64,000 nt of DNA from Sphagnum compactum (taxonomy: Eukaryota; Bryophyta; Sphagnopsida; Sphagnales): NCBI GenBank assembly GCA_965153455.1, contig OZ234496.1, forward strand, positions 17,042,304 to 17,106,303. The letters are read 5' to 3'. Within the stretch, counting starts at the first letter, position 1, and each line of letters opens with the position of its first letter. This document shows positions 37,975 through 49,859 of this stretch, piece by piece. The notes under the pieces were generated by a model. That model did no database searches. It worked only from the letters and a program-made list of their open reading frames with translations, and was not told the DNA's origin. The translations under genes were made by a program, and so were the position numbers.

Positions 37975-38310
37975 GAGGGCCAAATACATTATTACCTTTA
38001 GAATTCAAGTTGTTTTTCTAAATAAAGGGCCAAATACATGTTCTTAAGGCTCCAATATCCTTTTCCCAATAGAGGGCCAAGTACATTAACTTTGAGGCTT
38101 CAATTTTTGTTTTTTCTAAATACCTAGAACACCAAATACATTATCTTTTAGTCTTCAATTTTATTTTTTCTAAATACCTAGAACGCCAAATACATTATCT
38201 TTTAGGCTTCAATTTATTTATTTTTCTAAATACCTAGAAGGCCAAATACATATTCTTTAGGCTTGATCTAAATAGAGGGCCAAATACATTATCTTTAGTC
38301 TTATTGGCTC
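37975..38310. repeat. GGCCAAATACAT tandem array upstream of FdC2
   Basis: Seven units of 38-56 bp, each with a form of GGCCAAATACATTATCTTTT, then AGGCTTCAAT and TTTTTCTAAATACCTAGAA. Unit marks lie near 37978, 38028, 38075, 38131, 38184, 38240 and 38278. The array ends about 280 bp before the FdC2 start codon, so it lies in the likely promoter. Confidence 0.8.
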
Positions 38311-38458
38311 ATTTTATTTTGATTCTTCCGTTTGAGGGCCCTCTATATGTGCCTAGTACGGATCTATCCAACTTGGGGTTGCAGATTTTGAGGGCGTGAA
38401 CCCACCCTTCAAAACCCAGGGTCACCCAAATCAGCAAATACAGATAGAGGAGACAAGG

Positions 38459-38560
38459 ATTTAGGGTTTTGCAGTGCTCAGAGAGAGAGAGAAGGGGGTT
38501 TAGGGTTTTGCAGTGCTCAGAGAGAGAAAGGGATTTAGAGTTTTGCAGTGCTCTCTCAAT
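38459..38560 (+). repeat. Three-fold repeat in the FdC2 leader
   Basis: Three copies of a 34-39 bp unit, TTTAGGGTTTTGCAGTGCTC followed by GAGAGAGA, begin near 38459, 38498 and 38532. The third is truncated (GTGCTCTCTC). The unit combines a telomere-like TTTAGGG motif and a GA tract. It ends 30 bp before the start codon, so it is in the leader or core promoter. Confidence 0.8.
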
Positions 38561-38589
38561 TTGTGTGTGTGTATTTTGTTTTTGTAGCT

Positions 38590-41226
38590 ATGGCGACGAC
38601 GACTGCGCTCACCGCCTTGAGCTTGCGAGTTCCATCACGGATGACCATGGTGCCGGTAGCGGCCTCGCTGCACAGGAATGTGGCCAAGATGCACGTTCAA
38701 GAGCAGAATGTCCGAGGAATAGCAGCTGCTGGGAATCATGTGCAGGAGACGGTGCAGAATCTTGCCAAAATCGATATCGACGATCCTTCTGAGTGGTATG
38801 AAGTGCCTGTGCACACTGTGACCGTTGTCGACCGCCAGCGCGGTGTCACTCATCGCTTTCCAGTTCCCCAGGTGCGGTGGCTTCTTGTCAGTTTTTTTTT
38901 TTTTTCTTTTCCTGAGTCGGCCAAAGCTATAGCTATCTCTATTCCTCGTGCTTGCGTGTGTTTGCCCTTGTTTCTTTATGAATCCTGCCATTAGGGTTTT
39001 TTAGGTTCTAGGTTTTTTTTTCCCTTTCTCCTATTTTTTTTCTTTCTTACATGCACAACATAGATACACAAATTCTACCAACTCTAGATAGATAACTCGC
39101 CAGTGATGGGAGCCTACATCCTTCCCACTGCCTCCTATCAACCCTGTGTTCAGCAATGCAATTCTGCCTAGAAGAACAAGTCTTGAGTTGTGAAAACAAC
39201 AATGCAGATTGCAGTTTGTCTTGCTGTGTGAATGAATATACTTGCATCAAGTTTAGTCAAGTTGGGAAAAGCACAGAATGGGCTTTCTGTAAGCTCAGTG
39301 ATGTAATTGCCCTGTGCCACAGCATACTACCATAGCCCTATCAATTAGGAGGTAACTGAGAAAGAACAACAACAGAGATGGATCATGGTGGTGGCATAAA
39401 CTTTCATATGAACTGATGGGTTTTGTCCACATGAGGAAAGATTGACCAAATGCAAATGGAGAAGAATGGGAGTGATTAAGCTCACTGGAATGAGTGAATT
39501 AATTATCAGAAGAAAATGGTGCTATGGTCACCTCAATATTAAGTTTGAGAAAATGTGGAGCTTTCTGCACACTCTGTTTCTTGCAATGATATTTTATGGG
39601 CTTGTTTTGCCTGTTTCTGGATGATTGGGAGGAATGTGTAGTCCTGTGCAGTGATAGTGTGCTATTTGGTTTGGTTATTACACTGGAGGCAGCAAGGTTT
39701 TTAGGGTTAGGTATGTGTCTCTGTAAAAGCAGAACCAAAGTTCAGTGCTGGAGCAAAGATTTCTACCGTCATCTTTGCAAGCAAATCACAGATCCTACCC
39801 ACTACTTTCATGCTCAAATTTTTCTCAGTTCAATCATCCTCTGTCATGAGAGGCCCAGACCTGCAGATCTTTCTCTTCTTGTAGAGACACTAAAAATATA
39901 TCATTTGTTGGGAAAGGGGTTTGGTGGAAAGTTTGGTGCACATGACTCAGGGTGGGAGAGAGGGGGCTTTGATGCAGGATCAGTACATTCTTCATACTGC
40001 AGAGGATCAACAAATCAGTTTGCCATTCTCATGCAGACATGGTTGGATTCCTGAATGTTTACTATCAGAACTTGGTCAAGACTTCTTTGGTGTTTATGTG
40101 GCTGAAGAGGTTATTACTACAAAGAGTTTCTTCTCTGAAGTTTTGGAAGTTTATTGCACTCATGTAGTAGGGTTGCTATCATGTTTACAGTACCCTTAAC
40201 TTGTGCTCTGTATTATGGATCTCTAATTTGTTCACAACCAGAGGGGTGTGTATGTGGCCATCTGTACCAGGTTGTTGCACAGCTTGTGCAGTGAGGGTGA
40301 AATCAGGGCAATTGTACCAACCTGAAGCTCTTGGCATATCTGCTGAACTGAAGGCAAAGGTGTGCTGCATTTCACTCTCTCTCTCTGCTCTTATCTCCCT
40401 CCTGGTTTTGAAAGTTCATAAGCATGCATGTGGGAACATAGAAAGAGAATCAACTGAGAATCAGATTCAGGAGCACCTTGTAGGAATCGGTTACATATTG
40501 TAGAGATAAGGATGGTAAGATATTTGCTTGTGTGACATTTATCAGCTTATGTCCTTTTCTCTAGCGATAACGTTTTTGAGTTTCTGATCAATTGCTGTGG
40601 GAAGCAGGGCTATGGTCTGCTTTGTGTTGGCTTCCCCCTTTCTGATATTGAAGTTGAAACACAAGATGAGGATGAGGTAATTAGTACTCCAATCCAAACC
40701 TCACCAGTTCACATACTGCATTAGTCCCATACAAATATACAACTAGAACTTTACCATTTATTGCTTATATGATGGTGCAGCGATATACTAGCCTACACAT
40801 AATTATAATGAACTAAAGTATACAGTTGATCTTCATGGCCTTGGTCTCAGCTTTGTGTTCGGTTGGCTTGTTAATGGTTGATCTGATGGGATATGCACCA
40901 CAGGTTTATTGGCTTCAGTTTGGTCAATACTTTGCAAGAGGCCCTTTGGTAAGCACAAATCCACTTATGCCACCAAAATCTGTTTCTCTAGTTTGAAGTG
41001 GTACTGAAATGTCTCAAGATCCTGCTAGAAATCTCAAGCCAGTGTGAGAGTCATTGATTACAAACTGATTGGAAGTGAGACAAATACAAAACATACCACC
41101 AGAAACCCCACCCCAGTACATGGAATGGGAAGTTGCATTGTTGGAAGCTCATCTAGTTTGTGGTTTGGTGCATGATTTCAGGAAAGGGATGACTATGCCC
41201 TAGAATTGGCCATGGCTGATGAATGA
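38590..41226 (+). CDS. FDC2: Plastid [2Fe-2S] ferredoxin FdC2
   Basis: Six exons: 38590-38871, 39978-40041, 40271-40359, 40608-40676, 40904-40948 and 41182-41226, giving 197 residues. The first ~60 residues (Ala/Arg/Ser-rich, few acidic) fit a plastid transit peptide. The conserved part starts at VHTVTVVDRQRGVTHRF. The iron-sulphur ligands are Cys113, Cys118, Cys121 and Cys151, the C-x4-C-x2-C-x29-C pattern of plant ferredoxins, with an extra Cys117 as is normal for FdC2. The C-terminal extension (EVETQDEDEVYWLQFG ... ERDDYALELAMADE) is diagnostic of FdC2 rather than photosynthetic ferredoxin. The protein carries electrons in the stroma and is linked by family work to leaf greening. The first ATG matches the expected start. 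Intron 1 is long (1,106 bp), the others 227-248 bp. Exon 4 has an AAGCAG acceptor with two possible cuts; only the second gives x29. Confidence 0.95.
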
Positions 41227-42719
41227 TTCTCACCAACAATTTTGAAAGGTGCAGACCATTTGCAGGGAAGCAATTTCTCTCTGTCCTTTTCTAGGTTGCA
41301 GAACCTTTAACTGTAAATACAAATGTACTTCTCTATAGAGAAAACAAGTTTCAGGTTTCCATCAGTGCCATATCTCATTGTGCAAATAAATCAGAGGCCA
41401 CCACTTATCTCTTCAAGTTTACATGCTGTAGTGAGGTTTTTCCTACCTAAGTTGTGTTGTTGACCCTGCATAACATACGCCGAGATATGGTATTCAAAAA
41501 GCATTATATAGTATGCTAGTTAAACATCATGACTGTGTCCTCCTATTCCTTCCACAAATGTGACAGAAACTCAGGATGCAAATTTTGCAGAATAGTTTGC
41601 CCAAACTTTTGGGCAGACTATTATATACTTATCCACACCCACTGTTGGGAGCAGAAGATGTCAGTGGTTAGTTAAATTTTATGGTGATTATTTTTATATT
41701 TAGATGATAATTTCATATTCCAACAATGAGTGCCCCCAATTATGACATAAAATTCTGCTTGTACTGGTGAAGAAGGAACTGCATGAATCAATGATAGAAT
41801 CCATGGATACAATGTGCTGCAATATCCAAGTGAGAACTGTGTTGCAAAAATCTTTTCAATACCACCTGCACTCAAAGCTTGCTCTCCTGCCCACAGAAAG
41901 TTTTGGTAAAGTCTGTCAGGAGAGGCTCTTTGATCATATAGAGCTGAAACCCAATAAGTCATTGAAAAACCACCACCAATTTCCCATCTACAGATGCATT
42001 TCTTCCAGACACTGGGCACTTCTCATCATTGGTCCTGCTTAGAATCAATCTTGTTGTCCAAGCTTGACATCTCTTGCATCATACGCTTTGAAATACCATG
42101 CAACTGGTTGCAATACAATTCAATGACAATCAAGCAGAGTAAGCAGAATCCTTCCTTGAAAGCTAATCAAGTAAATCCTTGTATTACTGTGCTATGTGCA
42201 TCTTTATTAGCATCCTGAACTCACAATATAGCTCAGCCCCAATGATATTTTCTTTTCTTGTCACTGGGATGCACACAGGATGTGGGTGGTTAATCCAGAG
42301 TCCAATGAATGGAAGAACATGGAAGAACACCCAATTTCTCTGCTCCTGCTTTACAAGATTGCCATTTGATCACAATGATAATTAGACAAAGTCTGAACCC
42401 TCATGCCTAGACCTCAACCTTGACCAAAAAGTCATAGTAATAATGTGTTCACTGTCCAGTGCCTTGTGTTTACATTTGTGTGTGTGTTCTCTCTCGCTAT
42501 GATGCACTAGCAATGTTGTTGTGGCGATCACACTCAACCAGAAAGACTCTTTATGTGTACAAATCATACCTGGTCATCGGCATGTGAGCAATGACATCTT
42601 TGTGCCATTACATAGGTGTGTGGGTCTGTCAGATGGTGGTAATCCTCCTGGCATCTTGTGAACATCCCCCCAAGAGCAAGGGGGAATTCTCACAAAGTTC
42701 TTCCAGCCGGTTTCACTCC
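41227..42719. other. Spacer between two convergent genes
   Basis: 3' flanks of FdC2 (+) and the TFIIIC subunit 6 gene (-). A minus-strand open frame of 115 codons at 41672-42019 has fairly balanced composition but no recognised domain and no convincing start. I do not call it. Confidence 0.45.
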
Positions 42720-43991
42720 TCAGATACCACTTTGCATGACTCGAAACTTCAATCTTCGTTCCAGCTTGCACACACTCTGTACCCTCTTTTTCACCTCTTT
42801 GACTCTTGTATCAGGGTCAATAGGTGTTGGAAAATCTCTTTCATCATTGTGCTCATGTGTTGCAGTGTCTTCTACATTCAACATCATGGAACCACAGACT
42901 CTGTACCAGTCAAAACTGCACTCTGGAAAACCGCTGATAACAGTTTTCTCACCTATAAATTACTGGAAGTATAATAATATGTTCTCTACTACTACTACTA
43001 CAACAGTGGGGTCTGACAATAAAACTGCACTGTAAAAGTTGTCTTACAAAGAACGGGCATTTCCACGCAAAGCCAAGTGAGTGGCACCATTCTTCCTGAG
43101 ATTGGCTACTACAGAAAAGATTGATTTTTGTTTGAACTGGATTGAATCAAATTAGGATTGACCCAAAAAGGGAAAAAAAGTGCAAACTTCTTGCAAACAC
43201 TAGAGAGAAAAAGATCGGCATAGGAAGAAGGTGACAGGGAACGCACCGCTCTCAGAGAAAATGAGAACAGAACCCATGGTCTCCTCATATTCACCAATCT
43301 GTTCGCAGACCAACATGCAGAGAGGAACCAATGACTTTCCTGTTCATGTCTCACATCCACTATCACTATACAGCAAAAAAGCTATCCTTGCAACAACCAA
43401 ATACAATGTAGACCTGCAGTTTGTTGTGTGCTCACCAGCTTCAAGCCATTCCCAAGTGTAAGAACTGGAGCCATTGTGTCCAGACCCTGAAATACAGCAA
43501 GAATTGAAAAAAACCTAAGGTGATTTGAAGAAGAAGAAGAAGAAGAAGAAGAAAAAGGTGTTGTCATCAATGCTTGTTGACAAAACCTAATGACTCTTCG
43601 GAGATTACAGCAGTCAACAACAACCTCCTCCTTCTCCTCCTCATCACATATGCACACATCCAGGTATTCTGATGAAGCTTCTTCTTCCTTCCCCTCCAAG
43701 GAATTGCAAAGCTTCCAGGTTTCCACACTTTGAATCATTGCTTGGCCAGGATTCCATCATGCAAGAAGAAGATCAAAGTTGAGAGAAACTCACAAGACTT
43801 ACAGTAAGAGTATAAGGGCAGTTGGCAGGAACAGCAGCTCCATTGAACACCTCGTCCAGATCTAGGACAACATACTCGGTCTCCTCCTCTTCCTCCTCCG
43901 CCTGCTCCTCTTCCTCTTCATCTTGCTGCTTCTTCTCTTGCTCTCCTCTGTTGTGGCCATTCTTTGCATCCTCCTCCTCCTCCCTTTGCAT
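42720..43991 (-). CDS. TFIIIC subunit 6 (GTF3C6-like), RNA polymerase III factor
   Basis: Four exons on the minus strand, phases consistent: 43991-43803, 43486-43436, 43298-43247 and 42952-42720, giving 174 residues. Residues 1-37 are almost all Glu, Gln, Lys and Asp. The family core follows: TEYVVLDLDEVFNGAAVP, PYTLTGLDTMAPVLTLGN and IGEYEETMGSVLIFSESG (to residue 98), the TFIIIC_sub6 beta-barrel signature. The tail is polar and ends basic (CKLERRLKFRVMQSG). The protein belongs to the DNA-binding factor TFIIIC in the nucleus, which recruits TFIIIB to tRNA and similar genes. The start is the first ATG before the acidic stretch. A telo-box lies 250 bp upstream (44241-44260). Intron 1 contains a GAA microsatellite near 43527-43555. 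The last exon joins by phase only and may contain an unrecognised intron. The gene converges with FdC2. Confidence 0.85.
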
Positions 43992-46618
43992 CTGCGTTCA
44001 AACCCTCTCCGACAGATACAACTTTCTAGCAGACAGACAGACGACGAAACAGCGTATGTTTCCCCTTCTACCTCCTACTGCTCTTCTTCTTCACAAAACA
44101 CATACATGCAACAAGCAAAGTACATCCCATGTACATACTGATGGATTCTTGATGCTGCTGCTTGTCGCTTGCTTTAGTTGCTTGACCTCAATTTCCTTGA
44201 TCTCTTGTCATACAATAGTATCCGAAAGGAAGGACGCATGAGGTTTAGGGTTTAGGGTTTGCAACTGCCGTTTCGTGGACAAAGCAAAGTCTTGTGTGTT
44301 GTTTGTTGATGGATTTGTTTCTCATCAGCAACTCGCTAGAGGTGTTGGTCGGATGATTGGGTCATCTTCAGCAGCCCTGACTTGTCTGTGGTATATAATA
44401 AGAGTTGTATTTTTTGATTGATTGTCAATGGCTGCTGAAGGTTTTTTGTGCATTGTATTCTTTGGCAGGAGTTTCTTTTCAACAATAGGAACCTAAGAGA
44501 TTTTCCATACTCATTGTTTCCTGAAGCTAGCTACATGCACTGACAGTTTCTCTGTAGTTGTTTGCAGCCTCAATCCTTGGGTGACCGACCTCCGCACTTG
44601 GCTGCAATGGGTGTTATGGTTGCTCCAAATTCAAATTGCGCTTATGAACCAAAACTGCTATATGTTGGATGCCAATGCCTTCTTGCACCTTTTGCCTTTT
44701 CTTTTCCATCTCTAGAAGATTGGTTCACAACACTAATTTTTTTTAGGTGTGATATAACCAACAGCATTGTGTGCATGCCAAGCCAAGGGAAAATGAATAT
44801 GCAGAGTTGTTTTCAGACTTCCTTTTGTGTCCCGTTGATAAGTGAAATGATCTTGTGTGTGCAAAAACACAGTAGTTTGTAAGTTGTAGCACTCTGACTC
44901 TGCAGCAACCTTCAGACATTTTGGCTTTCTAGGACTCAAAAGTGATTCCAGTTACTGACAATACCTGTGTCCAAGTGTTTGGAATCAGTTGTAAAGGAGC
45001 AATAACAAAACCCAGGAGTTTGTAAGATTCAAAAGGTAGGAATGCTTCTTGCAATGAAGTTATATGAGGCCATTGACAAATTGTTACATGTCACTCAAAA
45101 CTGCAAAGCAATACTTGAGTGAATGTTTACAATCATCTTCCACAACACTATCTTGACAACAAATGTCATATTCAAAACCACACGAAATCCAATGGACACA
45201 AAAACAATGGTAATGAACCTTCAAGCTACTAACAGTGTGATGACCTTCATGCCAGGCAGAAAAGTACCATCAAACATCTATGTACCCTTATATCTCCATC
45301 CTTGGAAAGGAAATCATAACCTTGCTTTCCTATTCTCTGACTCTGTATTTTGCTCTTCACCATTTCGGCAACCCATGGTTTAGAAATCTAGTCTTCAGAA
45401 TAGGTGTGAAAATCAAGGTGCAAACACCAAGAACATTTTTTGGAGTTTTCAATCCCGTGTTTTGATAACACCCAACAATTTCATTGCATAATTTCCCACA
45501 ATTAAATACTTGGGACAATCAGTGGTGAGGTGATTATGAGGTGAAAAATCACTAGAGCAAGGCCGGGGGAAAAGAGGTTGAAGAGAGTCAAGCTGTCAAA
45601 ATACTCAAACAAGAAAGAACAGGCCTGACACTTGTATTATGAGATTGCACATAAACTTTGATAATCAACACTACCGAAGATAACTAACTACTTCTGTTAG
45701 TTCCCAAAAGTCCAAAACCAACACCAACAAGAACAACTATAATATAAACTGCATCAAGTATTTCATGACATTTGAAACACTGCAGGGAGATCTGTCAGAA
45801 CTGAAAACTGGAATATAAGAAGCAAAACATGATGTGTACACCAAAATTTGAAGCTGATAGGTTGGTACTCTACAAGTAATTCAGAGATTCTTCACAAAAT
45901 TGCAAACATTCAAAAACATGATGTGAAAAATTGAGTTCAGAATCCTTTGGCACAAACCAGTTTACTGATCACAAAAAAGTGCAAAAAGAATTTTGTCTTA
46001 AAATTGAGTGTATAAAATAGGTCCTTTTTCTTCCGGTCCTGGAGGTCACCTGCTTTGGGTCTTTTATCCATCTATCTATACATGGTAGGTGTGGCACATT
46101 TTTTTTTGGGGGCGGTTTTTTTTTTTTTTTTCCCATTTTCCAGATCTGATAGAGAAAGAAAACTCCCTCTTTCAAAACTATGAACAAAAGATTCTAGAAG
46201 ACGGTTGGTTGGTCTCTTCTTATGCAAACACCAAATCCACTCTTACATCTCTCCGACTAAACCGAGGAAAAAGAAAAGAAGGAAAAAAAAAAAAAGGAAA
46301 AAGATTCATGATCTCAATACAGTTTTTTGTGTGTTTTCCTAGCCGGAGGCTTAGTCCTAACTAAGCCACATTTTTCTCCTCTCTCAAGATGCTTCGCGTT
46401 CTCATCTCAAGATCCCACTAAGCCTCTGGTTTTTTCTTTTTTGTTGCATCATGCAACTGATTGCTTACTTCATGCCATGATAATCGCAGGCATAGTAAGA
46501 AGCTGCTGTTGCACTTTCATAGGGGGGGTGAAAAAAAAAACATATTATGATGATGACCCACAAGAGCTGCTCACCTTTTGCTGTGTTTTTTTTTTGTTGC
46601 ACAGTGCCGTGGTTTTCT
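43992..46618. other. Spacer between TFIIIC and DUF506 genes
   Basis: Upstream flank of the TFIIIC subunit 6 gene and 3' flank of the DUF506 gene. Open frames such as 44562-44882 start at non-ATG codons and have no recognisable domain. There are T and A homopolymer tracts near 46100-46130 and 46280-46300. Confidence 0.45.
44241..44260 (-). promoter_or_regulatory. Telo-box cluster upstream of the TFIIIC gene
   Basis: On the minus strand this reads AAACCCTAAACCCTAAACCT, two full and one partial AAACCCTA telo-box, 250 bp above the start codon of the TFIIIC subunit 6 gene. In plants telo-boxes are known from promoters of ribosomal-protein and other translation or cell-cycle genes, so the placement fits a Pol III transcription factor. 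The same motif also occurs in spacers here, so function is inferred. Confidence 0.55.
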
Positions 46619-48476
46619 CTAAAAAATCTTGGTGCGGATGGATGATGCCTCAATTACAAAATGCTTCTCTTTCAACATGAGGTTAGCTTGGCTGCTGCTT
46701 CGTCTGCGGCTGCTGCTGCTGCTGCTGCTGCGGGGAAGAAGATTGGACAAAGCAGCACCTTTCACCTCAGCAAGAAGAGATACTTTGGTGCGTCGCAGTT
46801 GTTCGCCACAGAGCTTGGCTTCCAAGGGGACGACTGCAAAACGATGATGATTGTTGTTGTCTCTCCAGCGAAGACGATGGCGACTACCACCACCACCACC
46901 ACTACTACATGGTCCTTTGAATGGTACCGACACCAGAAGATCATTGCTGCTCTTCCTTTCAAAATTGGAGAACCATTTGGCATTCATGTAGTCAAGTGTT
47001 CGCCATGGGGGAAGATGCATCGCATTCTGCTTCAACGAAATCTTTGCTGCATTTGACATGATTTCCAGCACCTGCTTCAGCTTCAAGCTTGTACCCACAA
47101 AGATTGTCGGCAATGACTTCAACGCAGCTTCATACTGCTGTGTTGGCCTTGCAATCTCAAACTGCGCTTGGAAATCTAAGTCTAAAATGTAGCGGTCTGT
47201 CGAGGATTCTTCATCATCTTCAGATTCCTCTCCATCAAACACCACATCAATATACTCATATTCCCCTGCACACATGAAGAAAAAAGGTGCACAAGAAGAC
47301 CATCATGATCAGGAAACAAGGACACAGCACCAGTTACCCAGAGATACAAGCATACACACATCATCATCTGCTTCTTCTTCTTTTTCTTCTTCTTCTTCAA
47401 GGGGCAATTCTTGCAGTTTCCTTTCAAGAGAAAGAAAGCCAACCTGAATTGGTTTTGTCCCATCTTCACCAGAGCTCTCTGCTCTGCAAGAATTGAACTT
47501 CAAGAAACAGCACAAAACAATGTTTGTCATCTGAGCTAAATCGATATGGATCCAGGCTACAACGGCTTGGATGATGATCCATCGACTGACTGAGCTTGCA
47601 GATAGTAGTGGGTCAGCCAGCCAGCCAGCACCCATAGTGCTCACATGTTTTGTCAAGAGTTGAAAACCCAAGAAAGAGTAGGGAAAGAAATAATGACCCT
47701 ACATACCTCCAGGAACTCTGCCAGAGCTTGGCCACCGAGACTTGCAGACAGCAGAGTTGTAACCTAGAGCTTTCAAATGCTTGACAACAAAGCGCTTGGT
47801 GCAGCCTCCTTTACACTCCTTGCCACCTTCAGGGTTGCAAATCAAGTCAGTGTCTTCATCGATGTTGAGCACCACCATCTTCACATCTGCCAGAAGCTCC
47901 CGCTCTAGATGCCCATGGGCTGCTGTCAGGGCCTGCATCATCCCATCATCATCAGTAATCAACACCCCAACATACTGAGTATTCATTCTCTACCTCTCAG
48001 CTGCTGCTGCTATTGAAAAAAACAACAACCCAATGGAAGAAAAACAGAAACAACCCATTTCGGAGAAAACAACAACAACCCATTGGGATTTCCAGGGATT
48101 TCTTTCTTTCTTGCTCAGGAGCTGGGATCCTGAGCAGGGGTTTGAAGCCAGTTGAGGATTGGAAAAGAAGAAGAAGAAGAACTAGTGCTTTACCTGCAGA
48201 TTTTCACAGAGTTTGATGCTGGGTGGTCCGCAGTCGCTGTCGCAGCAGCTGTGATCGATGAGATCGCCGGAGTCGTTCTCGATGAAGTCGTGCACCATAG
48301 CTGCCAGATCGTCGCTCTCGCTGCTTCCGATGCAGCAGGAGGAGGAGGAGTTGGTGGTGGTAACACCCATCCCGCTGCCGTTGTTGAGCAGCAACTGTTT
48401 GGTGGATTGCGCACCAAGATCTCGGCTACCTCCTCCTCGCGACGACGCCGATGACATCCAAGTCGCCGGGAGCTGC

Positions 48477-48508
<32 letters not shown>

Positions 48509-48745
48509 TTGATACGGGGGTCGAGCTGCTGCGGTGTGTCTGTGGGAGACGAACGGCAACGACGACTCCTCCGCTCCGATGGACATCATCTGTTGCACAC
48601 TTCTCAAATCCGCAAGGTATTCCCATGACAATCCACCCGCAGTTGCAGGCAAGTGCATGCCGCTGTGGAATGTGGATGCTGCTGCTGCCCTAGTGATCGC
48701 TGCTGCTGCTGCTCCTGGTGCTTCGTAGTAACGAAGCCCTGGCAT
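46619..48745 (-). CDS. DUF506 (PDDEXK-like) protein of unknown function
   Basis: Three exons on the minus strand: 48745-48194, 47932-47707 and 47265-46619 (stop TAG), giving 474 residues. Residues 1-184 are low in order: an Ala-rich start, a run of 13 Gln encoded at ~48474-48512, and a Ser/Cys region with VHDFIENDSGD. The family block begins at residue 185 (ALTAAHGHLERELLADV) and includes FVVKHLKALGYNSAVCKSRW, GGEYEYIDVVFDGEE, DLDFQAQFEIARPTQQYEAA and the characteristic MHLPPWRTLDYMNAKWFS. Plants have many DUF506 genes, placed in the PDDEXK nuclease-like group, some linked to root-hair growth and nutrient or calcium signalling. No biochemical activity is established. The C-terminal ~100 residues are Gly, Arg and Ser rich. 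The start is the first ATG of the exon. Upstream lies a CT-rich leader region (48746-49850) and then a tandem array. Confidence 0.92.
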
Positions 48746-49850
48746 TCTGTTCTTCTTCTTCCGAGGATTCGTGGTGGGTGCTCACGGATCTCGCTCTTCC
48801 GAAACGAACGCAAACCCAAAATCAAAATTGATGTACAGGATCCGATGCTGATTGATGCCTTGTTCTCGAGACCGCGATTTCACGATCCAAAGCTATTCAC
48901 AGACGGAAACCAGGCAAAATTTACACATGGAGGAAGGATAAACAGGTGTGGCTGCTCTTGCTGGTTGCTGCTCTTTGCTCCTGTTACAACAACTATTCTC
49001 TCAGAAGAAACCCAACAGGACGACGATCACTCATTCCTCTCCACTCCCCCCACCTCCTCCCACCAGCCGGGGATCAAACAGGCCACTGATCAGATATGAA
49101 GAACGATGTGTTGTTTGGCATCTTCCAGAAATCCCCCTCATCAACAACTCTCTCCCACCCACACACTTCTCAAAAACAAACCGACAACCCGGACAGCTTC
49201 TCTCTCTCCCTTCAGAAACAGAGAAAAGAAACACAATCTTCTGCTGCTGCTTCTTGTTGTTTCTCTCCTTCTTCTTCTCGTATCTGGGTCTGTCGCTGAA
49301 AATACTCACTCACACAGCAACCATAAAGGAAGCTTTTGGGTTCCGGGGGCAGACAATCTATCTGCTAAGAGCACAAGGTTTCAAAAACAGACAGACAGCA
49401 TGATGCATGATGCATGGGTGGGTGGGCAGAAGCCGCTGATGATGATGATGATGATGGGAACGGATGCCGCTTTCTTCTTCTTCCTCCACTTCTTCTTGTT
49501 CGTCTTCTTCTTCTTCTGCTGCTGCTGCTGCTGCCGCCTGGTTGTTTGTTTGTTGCTTGGTGATGATCATGAGAGAAAAAAGATCACAAGCTCAAAATGG
49601 GTGGGAATGGAAGCAGTTGTTGGCGGTATGAGAAAGCACATGATTGCTTTCCAACATCCAACAACATCACAAGGCATGAACAACAACAAGAGCAGCAACC
49701 CAGCAGCAGAATAAACACTCGAGTGATTTTGAAGGAAAGAAGAGAAGGAACTCTTTCTCTGTCTCTCTACTCTCTCTCTCTCTCGCTCGCTGCAACGACG
49801 ACAACTGCAACGATGGCTTGCCAGGCCGCATTCTCTCTCTCCTTAGGAGC
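48746..49850. other. Leader/promoter region of the DUF506 gene
   Basis: Low-complexity, CT- and CTG-rich sequence ending in a CT microsatellite at ~49756-49790. Several long open frames on the + strand (48653-49714) come from triplet repeats and have Ser/Leu/Phe-rich translations without domains. Most likely this is the promoter and 5' untranslated region of the minus-strand gene. Confidence 0.55.
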
Positions 49851-49859
49851 ACCGTTTGT

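Noticed and set aside
41672-42019. 115-codon minus-strand frame between FdC2 and the TFIIIC gene
   Set aside because: Balanced composition but no domain that I recognise, and it lies in the shared 3' flank. It could be a decayed transposon piece, but I cannot show this.
48653-49714. Several long + strand open frames
   Set aside because: They arise from CTG, CTT and CTC triplet runs upstream of the minus-strand DUF506 gene; the translations are Ser/Leu/Phe/Cys homopolymers.
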